Shown here piece after piece: positions 9,920-20,931 of a stretch of DNA of 64,000 nucleotides. The notes beneath the pieces were generated by a model. It saw only the letters and a list, made by a program, of their open reading frames with translations, had not been told where the DNA came from and made no database searches. The DNA lies in contig NZ_AP021972.1 of the NCBI RefSeq assembly GCF_014168815.1, positions 3,534,001-3,598,000 on the forward strand, in the 5' to 3' direction. The position numbers and the translations under genes are program-made. Numbering within the stretch: position 1 is the stretch's first letter; every line of letters begins with the position of its first letter. This stretch comes from Klebsiella sp. WP3-W18-ESBL-02. GTDB lineage: Bacteria; Pseudomonadota; Gammaproteobacteria; Enterobacterales; Enterobacteriaceae.

Positions 9920-10200
9920 TTTCGCTCCCTTAGCCATCAATGCTGTTAAGCAGAATAAAATAGCGTCACTTTGCCGCTACGTCGATACACAATGCCTGAC
10001 ATCCGCCGGAACGCCGCTTAACTACGCACAATAAATGCCTGAATAACACGATTTGCCTGTTTCAATGTGAGCAACTTCATGTATATTTATGCAACCATAC
10101 CGCATATTACAAAGATAATACGCTTTTATACGTATTATTACATAAATGAAACAAAGCCTTACGCAGCAGGCCGTTGCCGGGTTTCGAGGTTAAATGTGCA

Positions 10201-11682
10201 ATGAATAAATCACAATCGCAGCCGAAGGCAATTTACTACGTTGTCGCCCTGCAAATCTGGGAATACTTCAGCTTCTACGGCATGCGCGCGCTGCTGATTC
10301 TGTATCTCACCAACCAGTTGAAGTACAACGATACTCACGCCTACGAGCTGTTCAGCGCCTATTGTTCACTGGTTTACGTCACGCCGATTCTCGGCGGCTA
10401 TCTGGCCGATAAAGTGCTGGGTAACCGCATGGCGGTGATGCTCGGCGCGCTGCTGATGGTCATCGGGCATATGGTGCTGGGTGCCAGCGAAGTGGCCCCC
10501 ATGTTCTTGTATCTGTCGCTGGCCATTATTGTCTGCGGCTACGGGCTGTTTAAATCCAACGTCAGCTGCCTGTTAGGCGAGCTGTATGAACCCACCGATC
10601 CGCGCCGTGACGGCGGTTTCTCGCTGATGTACGCGGCGGGTAACGTCGGGTCAATCGTGGCGCCTATCGCCTGTGGCTTCGCGCAAGAGCAGTATAGCTG
10701 GGCGATGGGCTTTACGCTGGCTGCCGTCGGCATGCTGGCCGGGCTGGTCATTTTTATCAGCGGCCGTCGCCACTTCGCTCACACCCGCGGGGTCAACAAA
10801 GAAGTACTGTGCGCGCGCAGCTTCCTGCTGCCCAACTGGGGCTGGCTGCTGGTACTGCTGGTCGTTGCACCGCTGTTTATTACGGTATTGTTCTGGCAGG
10901 AATGGTCGGTCTATGCGCTGATCGCGGCTTCGATTATCGGCCTGGCGGTACTGGCGAAAATTTACCGTCGCGCCGAAACGGCTGAACAGCGTAAAGACCT
11001 GCGCCTGATTGTGGTGCTGACCTTCTTCAGCCTGTTGTTCTGGGCCTTTGCCCAGCAGGGCGGCAGCTCAATCAGCCTGTATATTGACCGTTTCGTTAAC
11101 CGTAACGTGCTGGGCTACGAAGTGCCGACCGCCATGTTCCAGTCGGTGAATGCCTTTGCGGTCATGCTTTGCGGCGTGGTACTGGCGTGGCTGATTAAAG
11201 AGCAGGTGACCCGCAACCGCGATCTGCGGATCTGGGGCAAGTATGCGCTGGGCCTGGGGCTGATGAGCGCCGGGTTCTGTATTCTGACCCTCAGCGCCCG
11301 CTGGTCTGCCAGCTACGGGCACTCCTCCATGCCGCTGATGCTGCTGGGGCTGTCGGTGATGGGCTTTGCGGAGCTGTTTATCGACCCGGTGGCCATGTCG
11401 CAGATTACCCGTATTCAGATCCCGGGCGTCACCGGTGTACTGACCGGCATCTACATGCTGCTCTCCGGCGCGGTGGCCAACTATGTGGCGGGCATTATTG
11501 CCGACCAGACCTCGCAGGCCTCGTTTGATTCCGCCGGTGCGGCAGACTACTCCATCAATGCCTATATTGACGTCTTTAGCCAGATTACCTGGGGCGCGCT
11601 GGCCTGCGTCGGCGTCGTCATGGTTATCTGGCTGTACCACTCGGTGAAAGTTCGCCAACGCCGCCTGGCGGTTGACGCGTAA
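10201..11682 (+). CDS. dtpD: Proton-dependent dipeptide permease DtpD
   Basis: A POT/PTR-family transporter that imports di- and tripeptides with protons across the inner membrane. 493 residues as in E. coli (YbgH). The start [15 protein letters not shown] is chosen over an upstream codon because it matches the homologue. The helix-1 motif [16 protein letters not shown] and the conserved [15 protein letters not shown] and [11 protein letters not shown] blocks are present, with 14 predicted membrane spans. Single gene, convergent with phrB. Confidence 0.95.
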   Translation: MNKSQSQPKAIYYVVALQIWEYFSFYGMRALLILYLTNQLKYNDTHAYELFSAYCSLVYVTPILGGYLADKVLGNRMAVMLGALLMVIGHMVLGASEVAPMFLYLSLAIIVCGYGLFKSNVSCLLGELYEPTDPRRDGGFSLMYAAGNVGSIVAPIACGFAQEQYSWAMGFTLAAVGMLAGLVIFISGRRHFAHTRGVNKEVLCARSFLLPNWGWLLVLLVVAPLFITVLFWQEWSVYALIAASIIGLAVLAKIYRRAETAEQRKDLRLIVVLTFFSLLFWAFAQQGGSSISLYIDRFVNRNVLGYEVPTAMFQSVNAFAVMLCGVVLAWLIKEQVTRNRDLRIWGKYALGLGLMSAGFCILTLSARWSASYGHSSMPLMLLGLSVMGFAELFIDPVAMSQITRIQIPGVTGVLTGIYMLLSGAVANYVAGIIADQTSQASFDSAGAADYSINAYIDVFSQITWGALACVGVVMVIWLYHSVKVRQRRLAVDA

Positions 11683-11704
11683 CCCTGTCTATGAGGCCTG
11701 AAAA

Positions 11705-13126
11705 TCAGGCCTCATTTTTCTTCGCAGCTTCATAGGCGGCAAGCGTGGCAACCCTCGCTTCACTGTGATTAACGATGGGCCGCGGATAATCCAATCCCCT
11801 TCCCTGCTTCTCAGCCCACGTCCACGGCTGATGAATCGCGCTGTCCGGCACCGCCGCCAGTTCCGGCAGCCACTGACGGATAAACGCCCCGCTTTTATCA
11901 AAACGTTCGCCCTGGGTTGTCGGGTTAAAGATACGAAAATAGGGCGCTGCATCGGTACCGGTTGAGGCCGCCCACTGCCAGCCGCCGTTGTTAGCCGCCA
12001 GGCAGCCATCCACCAGTTGCGACATAAAGTAGCGCTCCCCTTCCCGCCAGTCGATCAGCAGGTCTTTCACCAGGAAGCTGGCGACGATCATTCTCAGGCG
12101 GTTATGCATCCAACCAGTAGCATTGAGCTGGCGCATCGCGGCGTCGACGATCGGATAGCCGGTTTGCCCGCGCTGCCAGGCCGTCAGCGCCGCCGGGGCG
12201 TCGTGCCAGCGGACATTATCTGTCCACTTGATAAACGGTTGGTGCTGACAGAGCCGAGGATAATAAGTCATCAGATGGCGATAAAACTCACGCCAGATCA
12301 GTTCGTTTAGCCACACGCTGCCCGCACCGCCGTCCAGTGCCGCTGGCTGCTCGGCCAGCAGGCGATGCAGACACTGACGCGGTGACAGTACGCCAACGGT
12401 CAGGCACGCGGATAAACGGCTGGTCCCCTCAATCGCCGGGAAATCACGCTGAGATTCATACTCAGATGCGCCCTGCTGGCAGAACTGACGCAGCCGTTGA
12501 ATCGCCGTGTTTTCATCGGCAGGAAACAGCGCCGGATCAAACGGCTGCTGCGGATAGGTCAATGTTATCGCCGGCCCAGCTATTACCGCAGGCGCATTTC
12601 TTGGCGCTGGCGCACGAACGCACTCCGGTAGGTGCTCACGCAGCCGTCGTAGCCAGGCGTTTTTATACGGCGTAAACACTTTATACATCTCGTGATTGCC
12701 GGTCACCACCGCCCCCGGTGGCAGGATCACGCTGTCATCAAACCCCTGACAGACGGTATCCACCAGCGAGTGTTCCACCTGGCGATCGCGCTGACGCTCG
12801 TTGAACTCATACTGATAGTTGTAGAAAAGGTGCGTGACCGCATGCCGTTTGCAGACGCTGCGCACCACCTCAATGCTGGCGGCAAAATCAGCCACCTCGT
12901 GGAAAATCAGCGGGATATTTTTCTCTGCCAGCGCCTGACGAAGCGCGTTCAGCTGCGCGGCAAGATAGGCGGCCTGGCGGGGGGCCATGGCGTGCGCCGC
13001 CCACTGTTGCGGGGTGGCAATATACAATGCCAGCACCTGCGCGTGCGGATCGCGGCAGGCAGCGGCAAGGGCGAGGTTGTCATGCAGGCGCAAATCAGCG
13101 CGGAACCAGACCAGATGCGTAGGCAT
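11705..13126 (-). CDS. phrB: Deoxyribodipyrimidine photolyase
   Basis: Uses blue or near-UV light to split cyclobutane pyrimidine dimers, with catalytic FADH- and a folate antenna. 473 residues, one more than E. coli. The N-terminal antenna domain begins HLVWFRADLRLHDNLAL. The FAD-binding C-terminal domain carries WLNELIWREFYRHLM and NNGGWQWAASTGTDAAPYF. In K-12 ybgA precedes phr in the same operon; no ybgA is present here, and ybfA lies directly upstream. Confidence 0.97.
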   Translation of the reverse strand: MPTHLVWFRADLRLHDNLALAAACRDPHAQVLALYIATPQQWAAHAMAPRQAAYLAAQLNALRQALAEKNIPLIFHEVADFAASIEVVRSVCKRHAVTHLFYNYQYEFNERQRDRQVEHSLVDTVCQGFDDSVILPPGAVVTGNHEMYKVFTPYKNAWLRRLREHLPECVRAPAPRNAPAVIAGPAITLTYPQQPFDPALFPADENTAIQRLRQFCQQGASEYESQRDFPAIEGTSRLSACLTVGVLSPRQCLHRLLAEQPAALDGGAGSVWLNELIWREFYRHLMTYYPRLCQHQPFIKWTDNVRWHDAPAALTAWQRGQTGYPIVDAAMRQLNATGWMHNRLRMIVASFLVKDLLIDWREGERYFMSQLVDGCLAANNGGWQWAASTGTDAAPYFRIFNPTTQGERFDKSGAFIRQWLPELAAVPDSAIHQPWTWAEKQGRGLDYPRPIVNHSEARVATLAAYEAAKKNEA

Positions 13127-13207
13127 AAAAATCCTGAATATATTTAACTAATACATTCATATTACACCAATTATTTCACAACACCTTTCGACGTTGATAC
13201 CACACCT

Positions 13208-13237
13208 GCCTGATGGCGCTGCACTTATCAGGCCTGC
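13208..13237. repeat. REP element
   Basis: One REP palindrome (GCCTGATGGCGCTGCACTTATCAGGC) lies between phrB and ybfA. Confidence 0.75.
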
Positions 13238-13251
13238 ATCACTGCAAATGC

Positions 13252-13280
13252 AAAAAGCCGCCCCTTTGCAGGAGCGGCTT
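13252..13280 (-). terminator. ybfA intrinsic terminator
   Basis: On the minus strand the stem AAGCCGC/GCGGCTT (13280-13274 with 13261-13255) is followed by a T-run (A5 at 13252-13256 on the plus strand). It is placed 26 bases after the ybfA stop. A T8 run on the plus side (13286-13293) could also give some termination in the other direction. Confidence 0.8.
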
Positions 13281-13306
13281 GCGTGTTTTTTTTCGCTGCG
13301 ACACGA

Positions 13307-13513
13307 TTAATAAAAGTCGCAGGCGGCCTCTTCAGCCTGTTCCATCCATACCGGTTTCTCACTGGTTTTCGACCAGACGCGGTGCAGATAGCTGTAAAAA
13401 CGGGCGCGGTCTTTCCAGAACAGCATCACCGGCAGCGCCAGAATCCCCGCCACCACGGCGAAAGTACGGCGCATTAACACGACGTGTGCAGGATATTTTT
13501 TGTACAGTTCCAT
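13307..13513 (-). CDS. ybfA: Small membrane-associated protein YbfA
   Basis: 68 residues, same length as E. coli YbfA and about three-quarters identical ([18 protein letters not shown] and the ACDFY end conserved). One hydrophobic segment at about residues 16-32 ([16 protein letters not shown]) is followed by a basic patch, which predicts a single-pass inner-membrane protein. No function is established. Divergent from kdpF, so its promoter shares the kdp control region. Confidence 0.9.
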   Translation of the reverse strand: MELYKKYPAHVVLMRRTFAVVAGILALPVMLFWKDRARFYSYLHRVWSKTSEKPVWMEQAEEAACDFY

Positions 13514-13817
13514 ATTCTCTCCCCTAAGTTGGCCGGCAATCTTCGCCGGAAAATCATGCTTGGTAATCTGTTTAAAATCGTACCGCTTTTTGTGTAATTT
13601 TACTACTCATCCGACCACTAATTTCGGTTTGTTTTGTGTTTATTTACATTCACCGCGTAACTTAGTTACGTGATTGTTAAATTAATACTAACCATTAGTT
13701 AAATTATGGATTTGTTATTTTTATACTTTTTTTACACCCCGCCCGGCAATTTTTGCGAAATCTTTGCACCTGAAAACCTACGCTTAGCGCAATAACTCAA
13801 TCGTCCGGAGGTGGATT
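13514..13817. promoter_or_regulatory. ybfA-kdpF divergent control region
   Basis: 304 bases, very AT-rich at 13600-13740. The T-rich block with TTTACACCCCGCCC at 13717-13745 is nearly identical to the KdpE-binding site upstream of E. coli kdpFABC. The kdp start should lie shortly downstream. A Shine-Dalgarno (GGAGG) at 13807-13811 precedes the kdpF GTG. Confidence 0.7.
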
Positions 13818-13907
13818 GTGACTACAGGCGTAATAGCCGGCGTGGTGCTGGTGTTCCTGTTACTGGCGTATCTGGTTTATGCCCTTTTGAAGGCGGAGGC
13901 GCTGTGA
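13818..13907 (+). CDS. kdpF: K+-transporting ATPase small subunit KdpF
   Basis: 29 codons from GTG, encoding [20 protein letters not shown] and a short tail ending AEAL. It is a single hydrophobic helix of the same length as E. coli KdpF, which stabilises the KdpABC complex in the membrane. GGAGG sits about 7 bases before the start. The stop TGA overlaps the kdpA ATG. Confidence 0.92.
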   Translation: MTTGVIAGVVLVFLLLAYLVYALLKAEAL

Positions 13908-15586
13908 TGGCTGCTCAGGGATTTCTACTCGTTGCCAGCTTCCTGCTGGTGCTGTTTATTCTCGCTCGTCCGCTCGGCAAGATGCTGGCGACGATGATCG
14001 GCAATGCGCCGCTGCCGGGTCTGGCCCGGACGGAAAGCGTTCTGTGGCGCATCCTCGGCATTTCCGGCCATGAAATGAGCTGGCGACGCTATGCCATGGC
14101 CATCGTACTGCTGAACCTTTGCGGTCTGGCGGCGTTGTTCGCCATGCTGATGCTGCAAGGCTATCTGCCGCTTAACCCACAGCAGCTGCCGGGCCTGTCA
14201 TGGCACCTGGCGCTGAACACCGCCGTGAGCTTCGTCAGCAACACCAACTGGCAGTCGTACAGCGGTGAAACCACGCTAAGCTATTTCAGCCAGATGGCTG
14301 GTCTGACGGTACAGAATTTCCTCTCTGCCGCCACCGGCATCGCCGTGCTGTTTGCGTTGGTGCGCGCTTTTGCCCGCCATAGCGTCAGTACGCTGGGTAA
14401 CGCGTGGGTCGATATCACCCGTATTACCCTGTGGCTGCTGCTGCCCATTTCACTGCTGTTGGCGCTGTTCTTTATTCAGCAAGGCACGTTACAGAACTTC
14501 CTGCCCTACCAGCCGTTTACCACGCTGGAAGGTGCGCATCAGCTGCTGCCGATGGGCCCCGTCGCCTCACAGGAGGCCATTAAAATGCTGGGCACCAACG
14601 GCGGCGGGTTCTTTAACGCTAACTCTTCACACCCCTTTGAAAACCCGACGGCGCTGACCAACTTCGTGCAGATGCTGGCGATCTTCCTGATCCCGGCGGC
14701 GCTGTGCTTTGCTTTCGGCGAGTCGGTAGGCGACAACCGCCAGGGCCGGGCGATTCTGTGGGCGATGACGATTATTTTCGTGGTCTGCGTGGCGGTGGTG
14801 ATGTGGGCGGAAACCCGCGGTAACCCACACCTGCTCGCGTTCGGTGCCGACAGCAGTATCAATATGGAAGGGAAAGAGAGCCGCTTCGGCATCCTTGCCA
14901 GCAGCCTGTACGCGGTGGTGACAACCGCAGCCTCCTGCGGTGCGGTAAACGCGATGCATGACTCCTTTACCGCGCTGGGCGGCATGATCCCGCTGTGGCT
15001 GATGCAGATTGGTGAAGTGGTCTTCGGCGGCGTGGGCTCCGGTCTGTACGGCATGCTGCTGTTCGTCCTGCTGGCGGTGTTTATCGCCGGGCTGATGATT
15101 GGTCGCACCCCCGAATACCTCGGCAAAAAAATCGACGTACCGGAGATGAAAATGACCGCGCTGGCGATTCTGGTCACCCCAACGCTGGTGCTGCTCGGCA
15201 CCGCGCTGGCGATGATGACCGATGCCGGACGTAGCGCCATGGCCAACCCCGGTTCGCACGGCTTTAGCGAGGTGCTGTATGCCGTTTCGTCGGCCGCGAA
15301 TAACAACGGCAGCGCCTTCGCGGGCTTAAGCGCCAACACGCCATTCTGGAACTGCCTGCTGGCGGTGTGCATGTTTGTCGGCCGCTTCGGCGTGATTCTC
15401 CCGGTGCTGGCAATTGCCGGTTCGCTGGTGAATAAAAAAATCCAGCCCGCTACGCCAGGCACGCTGGCGACACACGATGCCCTGTTTATTGGCCTGCTGA
15501 TCGGCACCGTGCTGCTGGTGGGCGCACTGACCTTTATTCCCGCCCTGGCGATTGGCCCGGTAGCGGAACATCTTTCCCTGTTTTGA
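13907..15586 (+). CDS. kdpA: K+-transporting ATPase subunit A (K+ channel-like)
   Basis: KdpA binds and conducts K+ in the high-affinity Kdp pump and belongs to the superfamily of K+ transporters with four selectivity-loop repeats. 559 residues, near the E. coli 557. Selectivity-loop blocks are visible: [53 protein letters not shown] and [13 protein letters not shown] start at [10 protein letters not shown], overlapping the kdpF stop, as in E. coli. Confidence 0.98.
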   Translation: MAAQGFLLVASFLLVLFILARPLGKMLATMIGNAPLPGLARTESVLWRILGISGHEMSWRRYAMAIVLLNLCGLAALFAMLMLQGYLPLNPQQLPGLSWHLALNTAVSFVSNTNWQSYSGETTLSYFSQMAGLTVQNFLSAATGIAVLFALVRAFARHSVSTLGNAWVDITRITLWLLLPISLLLALFFIQQGTLQNFLPYQPFTTLEGAHQLLPMGPVASQEAIKMLGTNGGGFFNANSSHPFENPTALTNFVQMLAIFLIPAALCFAFGESVGDNRQGRAILWAMTIIFVVCVAVVMWAETRGNPHLLAFGADSSINMEGKESRFGILASSLYAVVTTAASCGAVNAMHDSFTALGGMIPLWLMQIGEVVFGGVGSGLYGMLLFVLLAVFIAGLMIGRTPEYLGKKIDVPEMKMTALAILVTPTLVLLGTALAMMTDAGRSAMANPGSHGFSEVLYAVSSAANNNGSAFAGLSANTPFWNCLLAVCMFVGRFGVILPVLAIAGSLVNKKIQPATPGTLATHDALFIGLLIGTVLLVGALTFIPALAIGPVAEHLSLF

Positions 15587-15606
15587 GTCATGCGGAGCAA
15601 TTGGTT

Positions 15607-17655
15607 ATGAGTCGCAAACAACTGGGCCTGTTTGAACCGTCTCTGGTTCGCCAGGCGTTGATCGACGCCGTGAAAAAACTCAGCCCCACCGTGCAGTGGC
15701 GTAATCCGGTCATGTTTATCGTCTGGATTGGCAGCGTGCTGACCAGCGCGCTGGCCGCCGCCATGGCGCTGGGTGCCCTGCCTGGCAACGTGGGCTTTAG
15801 TAGCGCCATCGCCCTGTGGCTGTGGTTTACCGTACTGTTTGCCAACTTTGCCGAAGCCATGGCCGAAGGCCGCAGTAAGGCGCAGGCCAACAGCCTGAAA
15901 GGGGTCAAAAAAACGGCTTTTGCCCGCAAATTGCGTGAGGCTCGCTACGGTGCCGCAATGGATCACATCCCGGCCGACGATCTGCGCAAAGGCGACGTGG
16001 TGCTGGTTGAAGCAGGCGACATTATTCCCTGCGACGGCGAAGTCATCGAGGGTGGCGCATCGGTAGACGAAAGCGCCATTACCGGCGAATCCGCACCGGT
16101 TATTCGTGAATCCGGCGGCGACTTCGCCTCGGTCACCGGCGGGACGCGCATCCTCTCCGACTGGCTGGTGGTGCGCTGTAGCGTCAACCCGGGGGAGACG
16201 TTCCTCGATCGCATGATTGCGATGGTGGAAGGTGCGCAGCGTCGTAAGACGCCGAACGAAATTGCCCTGACCATTTTGCTGGTGGCGCTGACTATCGTCT
16301 TCCTGCTGGCGACCGCCACCATCTGGCCGTTCTCCGCCTGGAGCGGTACGCCAATAAGCGTCACCGTGCTGGTCGCGCTGTTGGTATGTCTGATCCCCAC
16401 CACCATTGGTGGTCTGCTATCGGCTATCGGCGTTGCCGGGATGAGTCGCATGCTGGGCGCTAACGTTATCGCCACCAGCGGTCGCGCCGTGGAAGCGGCG
16501 GGCGATGTCGACGTGCTGCTGCTGGATAAAACCGGCACTATTACGCTGGGCAACCGCCAGGCATCGCAGTTCCTTCCAGCACAAGGCGTAGACGAAAAAA
16601 CGCTGGCCGATGCCGCTCAGCTGTCATCGCTGGCGGATGAAACCCCGGAAGGACGCAGCATCGTGGTGCTGGCAAAACAGCGCTTCAACCTGCGCGAACG
16701 CGACGTGCAGGCGCTGCACGCGACCTTCGTCCCGTTTACCGCACAGAGCCGGATGAGCGGGATAAACATCGACAACCGTATGATTCGCAAAGGTTCCGTT
16801 GATGCTATTCGCCGTCATATTGAAAGCAACGGCGGCCGCTTCCCGCTTGATGTCGAACAGAAAGTGGAAAGCGTCGCGAGCCTTGGTGCCACGCCGCTGG
16901 TCGTCGCCGAAGGCGCGCGCGTGCTTGGGGTCATAGCGCTGAAGGATATTGTCAAAGGCGGTATTAAAGAACGCTTCGCTCAACTGCGTAAGATGGGCAT
17001 TAAAACGGTGATGATCACCGGCGACAACCGGCTGACCGCCGCGGCCATCGCCGCCGAAGCGGGCGTTGACGACTTCCTTGCTGAAGCCACGCCGGAAGCC
17101 AAGCTGGCATTGATTCGCCAGTACCAGTCCGAAGGCCGCATGGTGGCAATGACCGGCGACGGCACCAACGACGCCCCGGCGTTAGCCCAGGCCGACGTTG
17201 CGGTGGCAATGAATTCCGGGACTCAGGCGGCCAAAGAGGCGGGCAATATGGTCGACCTGGACTCTAACCCGACCAAATTGATTGAGGTGGTGCACATTGG
17301 CAAGCAAATGCTGATGACCCGCGGCTCGCTGACCACGTTCAGTATCGCCAACGACGTGGCGAAATACTTCGCCATTATTCCCGCCGCCTTTGCCGCCAGT
17401 TGGCCGCAGCTGGGAGTGCTGAACATTATGCGTCTGCACTCGCCGGACTCTGCGATTCTCAGCGCCGTCATTTTTAACGCGCTGATCATCGTGTTCCTGC
17501 TGCCGCTGGCGCTAAAAGGGGTGAGCTACCGCCCGCTGTCGGCATCAGCAATGCTACGCCGCAACCTGTGGATTTACGGCGCCGGCGGGCTGGTAGTGCC
17601 GTTTATCGGCATCAAACTCATTGATTTACTGTTAACCCTGCTGGGTCTGGTGTGA
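15607..17655 (+). CDS. kdpB: K+-transporting P-type ATPase catalytic subunit B
   Basis: KdpB hydrolyses ATP to drive K+ uptake by KdpA. 682 residues, same as E. coli, starting [13 protein letters not shown]; an upstream in-frame start inside kdpA is rejected. P-type motifs are present: TGES (actuator), DKTGT with the phosphorylated Asp, and GDGTNDAP. The phospho-inhibition site TGES-Ser known from E. coli is conserved. It starts 20 bases after the kdpA stop. Confidence 0.98.
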   Translation: MSRKQLGLFEPSLVRQALIDAVKKLSPTVQWRNPVMFIVWIGSVLTSALAAAMALGALPGNVGFSSAIALWLWFTVLFANFAEAMAEGRSKAQANSLKGVKKTAFARKLREARYGAAMDHIPADDLRKGDVVLVEAGDIIPCDGEVIEGGASVDESAITGESAPVIRESGGDFASVTGGTRILSDWLVVRCSVNPGETFLDRMIAMVEGAQRRKTPNEIALTILLVALTIVFLLATATIWPFSAWSGTPISVTVLVALLVCLIPTTIGGLLSAIGVAGMSRMLGANVIATSGRAVEAAGDVDVLLLDKTGTITLGNRQASQFLPAQGVDEKTLADAAQLSSLADETPEGRSIVVLAKQRFNLRERDVQALHATFVPFTAQSRMSGINIDNRMIRKGSVDAIRRHIESNGGRFPLDVEQKVESVASLGATPLVVAEGARVLGVIALKDIVKGGIKERFAQLRKMGIKTVMITGDNRLTAAAIAAEAGVDDFLAEATPEAKLALIRQYQSEGRMVAMTGDGTNDAPALAQADVAVAMNSGTQAAKEAGNMVDLDSNPTKLIEVVHIGKQMLMTRGSLTTFSIANDVAKYFAIIPAAFAASWPQLGVLNIMRLHSPDSAILSAVIFNALIIVFLLPLALKGVSYRPLSASAMLRRNLWIYGAGGLVVPFIGIKLIDLLLTLLGLV

Positions 17656-17665
17656 GGAAAAAACC

Positions 17666-18241
17666 ATGTCTGCATTGCGTCCTGCCGTTGTTATCTTCCT
17701 GTTCCTCGCGGTTATCACCGGCGGTATTTATCCGCTCGTGACCACCGCGCTGGGGCAGTGGTTGTTCCATACTCAGGCTAACGGCTCGCTGATTTTTGAC
17801 CATACCGATATTCGCGGCTCGCGGCTTACCGGCCAGTCCTTTACCGATCCTGGTTATTTCCAGGGCCGCCCTTCCGCCACCGCCGATACGCCGGATAACC
17901 CGATGGCCTCCGGCGGTAGTAACCTGGCGGGCAGTAACCCGGCGCTGGATAAGCTGTTTACCGACCGAATTGCCGCGCTACGTGCTGCCAATCCGGACGC
18001 CAGCAGCCGGGTTCCGGTTGAACTGGTGACCGCATCCGCCAGCGGACTAGACCCACACCTGACGCCCGCCGCTGCGTTATGGCAGGTACCGCGCATTGCC
18101 AAAGCGCGCCACCTTTCGCCGCAGTGGCTCATGCAGCAGGTTCAGGCCGCAACCCATAAGCCGCTGCTCGGCTTTCTCGGTCAACCTGTGGTAAATATTG
18201 TTGAGCTGAATATGGCGCTGGATGCCCACAAGGATAATTAA
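17666..18241 (+). CDS. kdpC: K+-transporting ATPase subunit C
   Basis: KdpC is the single-span subunit of KdpFABC with a periplasmic domain. It raises affinity for ATP and stabilises the complex. 191 residues, one more than E. coli. An N-terminal membrane segment ([19 protein letters not shown]) precedes conserved blocks [20 protein letters not shown] and [20 protein letters not shown]. It starts 10 bases after kdpB, and its stop overlaps the kdpD start (TAATG). Confidence 0.97.
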   Translation: MSALRPAVVIFLFLAVITGGIYPLVTTALGQWLFHTQANGSLIFDHTDIRGSRLTGQSFTDPGYFQGRPSATADTPDNPMASGGSNLAGSNPALDKLFTDRIAALRAANPDASSRVPVELVTASASGLDPHLTPAAALWQVPRIAKARHLSPQWLMQQVQAATHKPLLGFLGQPVVNIVELNMALDAHKDN

Positions 18242-20931
18242 TGATGACCGATGAGCCGCTGCGTCCTGACCCGGATCGCCTGCTGGAACAAACCGCCGAT
18301 GCGCACCGCGGCAAGCTGAAGATTTTCTTCGGCGCCTGCGCCGGGGTCGGTAAAACCTGGGCCATGCTGGCTGAGGCGCAGCGGCTGCGCGCACAGGGGC
18401 TGGACGTGCTGGCGGGCGTGGTCGAAACCCACGGACGTAAAGAAACCGCCGCGATGCTCAACGGCCTGAGCATGCTGCCACCAAAGCGCACCGCCTATCG
18501 CGGCCGCTACGTCAGCGAGTTTGACCTCGACGCAGCCCTCGCCCGTCGCCCGGCGCTGGTGCTGATGGATGAGCTGGCCCACAGCAATGCCCCCGGTTCA
18601 CGTCACCCTAAACGCTGGCAGGATATCGATGAACTGCTGGACGCCGGAATTGATGTGTTTACCACCGTCAATGTTCAGCACCTTGAGAGCCTCAACGACG
18701 TGGTCAGTGGGGTAACCGGGATTCAGGTGCGGGAAACGGTACCCGATCCCTTCTTTGACGCCGCAGATGAAGTGGTGCTGGTGGATCTACCGCCCGACGA
18801 TCTGCGCCAGCGGCTGAATGAAGGCAAGGTCTATCTTGCCGGCCAGGCCGAGCGGGCCATCGAAAATTTCTTCCGTAAAGGGAACCTGATTGCCCTGCGC
18901 GAACTGGCGCTGCGCCGCACCGCCGAACGCGTGGACGATCAAATGCGCGCCTGGCGTGACGCGCAGGGACAGGAAAAAGTCTGGCATACCCACGATGCCA
19001 TTCTGCTGTGCATCGGCCACCATGCCGGTAGCGAGAAGCTGGTGCGTACCGCTGCCCGCCTGGCTGCTCGTCTGGGCAGCGCCTGGCACGCGGTTTACGT
19101 CGAGACCCCTGCGCTGCACCGTTTGCCGGAACCTCAGCGACGGGCAATCCTTAAATCGCTGCGCCTGGCGCAGGAGCTGGGAGCTGAAACCGCTACGCTC
19201 TCCGATCCCTCCGAAGAAGCCGCGGTGATTCGCTACGCCCGCGAGCATAATCTCGGCAAAATTGTGATTGGTCGCCAACAAAAGCGTCAATGGTGGCGCG
19301 GCGAACGCTTCGGCGATCGCCTCTCACGCCATGCTCCAGAGTTGGATCTGCTGGTTATCGGCGTGGATGAAACGCCGCTGCCTCTGCCGGATCGCCCGCA
19401 CGATCGGCGGCCATGGCGGGATAAATGGCGCGTACAGATTCGCGGCTGCGCGGTGGCGCTCGCGCTGTGCGCGGCCATTACCTTTATTGCCGCGCAGTGG
19501 CTGGTGGCCTTTGAAGCCGCCAACCTCGTCATGCTCTACCTGCTCGGCGTGGTGATCGTGGCCCTGTTCTACGGCCGCTGGCCCTCGGTGCTGGCCACGG
19601 TCATCAACGTCGTGAGCTTTGACTTAGTGTTCGTGGCGCCGCGCGGCACCCTGGCCGTGTCCGACGTACAGTATCTGTTGACCTTCGGGGTCATGCTGAC
19701 GGTGGGGCTGGTGATCGGTAATCTGACCGCTGGGGTACGTTACCAGGCACGCGTTGCCCGCTACCGCGAGCAGCGAACGCGACACCTCTACGAGATGTCC
19801 AAAACGCTGGCGGTCGGGCGTAATGCCCGCGATATCGCCGTGACCTGCGAGCAGTATATCCGCTCGACGTTCCACGCCCGCAGCCAGGTACTGCTGCCGG
19901 ATGAGCACGGTAAGCTGGCGGCGCTTAACCATCAGGAGGGCATGACGCCGTGGGATGAAGCCATTGCCCACTGGAGTTTTGACAAAGGGCTGCCCGCCGG
20001 GGCCGGAACCGATACCCTCCCCGGCGTACCTTATCTGATTCTGCCGCTGCGCAGCGCCGATAAAACCCACGGGCTGGTGGTGGTGGAACCCAATAATCTG
20101 CGCCAGTTAATGGTGCCGGAACAACAGCGGCTGCTGGAAACGTTCACCCTGCTGGTCGCCAGCGCGCTGGAGCGGCTGGCGCTGACGGCAAGCGAGGAGC
20201 AGTCCAGGCTTATCAGCGAACGTGAAAGCCTGCGCAACTCCCTACTGGCCGCTCTGTCGCACGATCTGCGCACGCCGCTAACCGTGCTGTTCGGACAGGC
20301 GGAAATTTTGACGCTCGATCTGGCCAGCAGCGGCTCGCCCTACGCGCCGCAGGCAAACGAAATTCGCCAGCACGTGCTGAACACCACGCGGCTGGTCAAT
20401 AACCTGCTGGATATGGCGCGCATTCAGTCCGGCGGGTTTAATCTTCATAAGGAATGGCTGACGCTGGAAGAGGTCGTCGGCAGCGCGCTGCGCACGCTAG
20501 AGCCCACGCTCGGCGGCCGCCGGATCGCGCTCGCCCTACCCGACCCGCTCATGCTGGTCCACCTCGATGGCCCGTTATTCGAGCGGGTGCTGAACAATCT
20601 GCTGGAAAACGCCGTGAAGTACGCAGGCAGCGAGGCACAAATCGGCATTCGCGCCACCACTGAGAATAACCGTCTGCTGCTCGACGTCTGGGACAGCGGG
20701 CCGGGTATTCCTCTCGGCCAGGAGCAGCTAATTTTCGCCAAATTTGCCCGCGGCAACAAAGAGTCGGCGATTCCCGGCGTCGGGCTAGGTCTGGCCATTT
20801 GCCAGGCAATCGTTGAGATCCACGGCGGCACGCTGTCGGCCAGCAACCGCCCGGAAGGGGGAGCCTGTTTTCGTGTTACACTTCCACTAGAAAAACCACC
20901 TGAACTTGAAGAGGGACCCGAGGAGCTGTGA
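18241..20931 (+). CDS. kdpD: Sensor histidine kinase KdpD
   Basis: Senses K+ limitation and phosphorylates KdpE. 896 residues (E. coli 894). The N-terminal KdpD domain has a Walker A FFGACAGVGKTWAML and the DELAHSNAPGSRHPKRW block. Then come a universal-stress-type domain, four membrane spans (about 400-500), a GAF-like region, and the kinase core with phospho-acceptor LSHDLRTPL, NLLENAVKY, DSGPGIP and GVGLGLAI. A second ATG three bases later is an equally possible start. It overlaps kdpE by four bases. Confidence 0.98.
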   Translation: MMTDEPLRPDPDRLLEQTADAHRGKLKIFFGACAGVGKTWAMLAEAQRLRAQGLDVLAGVVETHGRKETAAMLNGLSMLPPKRTAYRGRYVSEFDLDAALARRPALVLMDELAHSNAPGSRHPKRWQDIDELLDAGIDVFTTVNVQHLESLNDVVSGVTGIQVRETVPDPFFDAADEVVLVDLPPDDLRQRLNEGKVYLAGQAERAIENFFRKGNLIALRELALRRTAERVDDQMRAWRDAQGQEKVWHTHDAILLCIGHHAGSEKLVRTAARLAARLGSAWHAVYVETPALHRLPEPQRRAILKSLRLAQELGAETATLSDPSEEAAVIRYAREHNLGKIVIGRQQKRQWWRGERFGDRLSRHAPELDLLVIGVDETPLPLPDRPHDRRPWRDKWRVQIRGCAVALALCAAITFIAAQWLVAFEAANLVMLYLLGVVIVALFYGRWPSVLATVINVVSFDLVFVAPRGTLAVSDVQYLLTFGVMLTVGLVIGNLTAGVRYQARVARYREQRTRHLYEMSKTLAVGRNARDIAVTCEQYIRSTFHARSQVLLPDEHGKLAALNHQEGMTPWDEAIAHWSFDKGLPAGAGTDTLPGVPYLILPLRSADKTHGLVVVEPNNLRQLMVPEQQRLLETFTLLVASALERLALTASEEQSRLISERESLRNSLLAALSHDLRTPLTVLFGQAEILTLDLASSGSPYAPQANEIRQHVLNTTRLVNNLLDMARIQSGGFNLHKEWLTLEEVVGSALRTLEPTLGGRRIALALPDPLMLVHLDGPLFERVLNNLLENAVKYAGSEAQIGIRATTENNRLLLDVWDSGPGIPLGQEQLIFAKFARGNKESAIPGVGLGLAICQAIVEIHGGTLSASNRPEGGACFRVTLPLEKPPELEEGPEEL

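Noticed and set aside
13127..13306. Remnant of ybgA or an rhs element between phrB and ybfA, where K-12 has ybgA and rhsC
   Set aside because: Only a REP unit and a terminator are found in this 180-base gap; no ybgA or rhs fragment can be read.
14539..15966. 475-codon open frame opposite kdpA/kdpB
   Set aside because: Antisense shadow of kdpAB; composition reflects complementing hydrophobic codons and no homology is evident.
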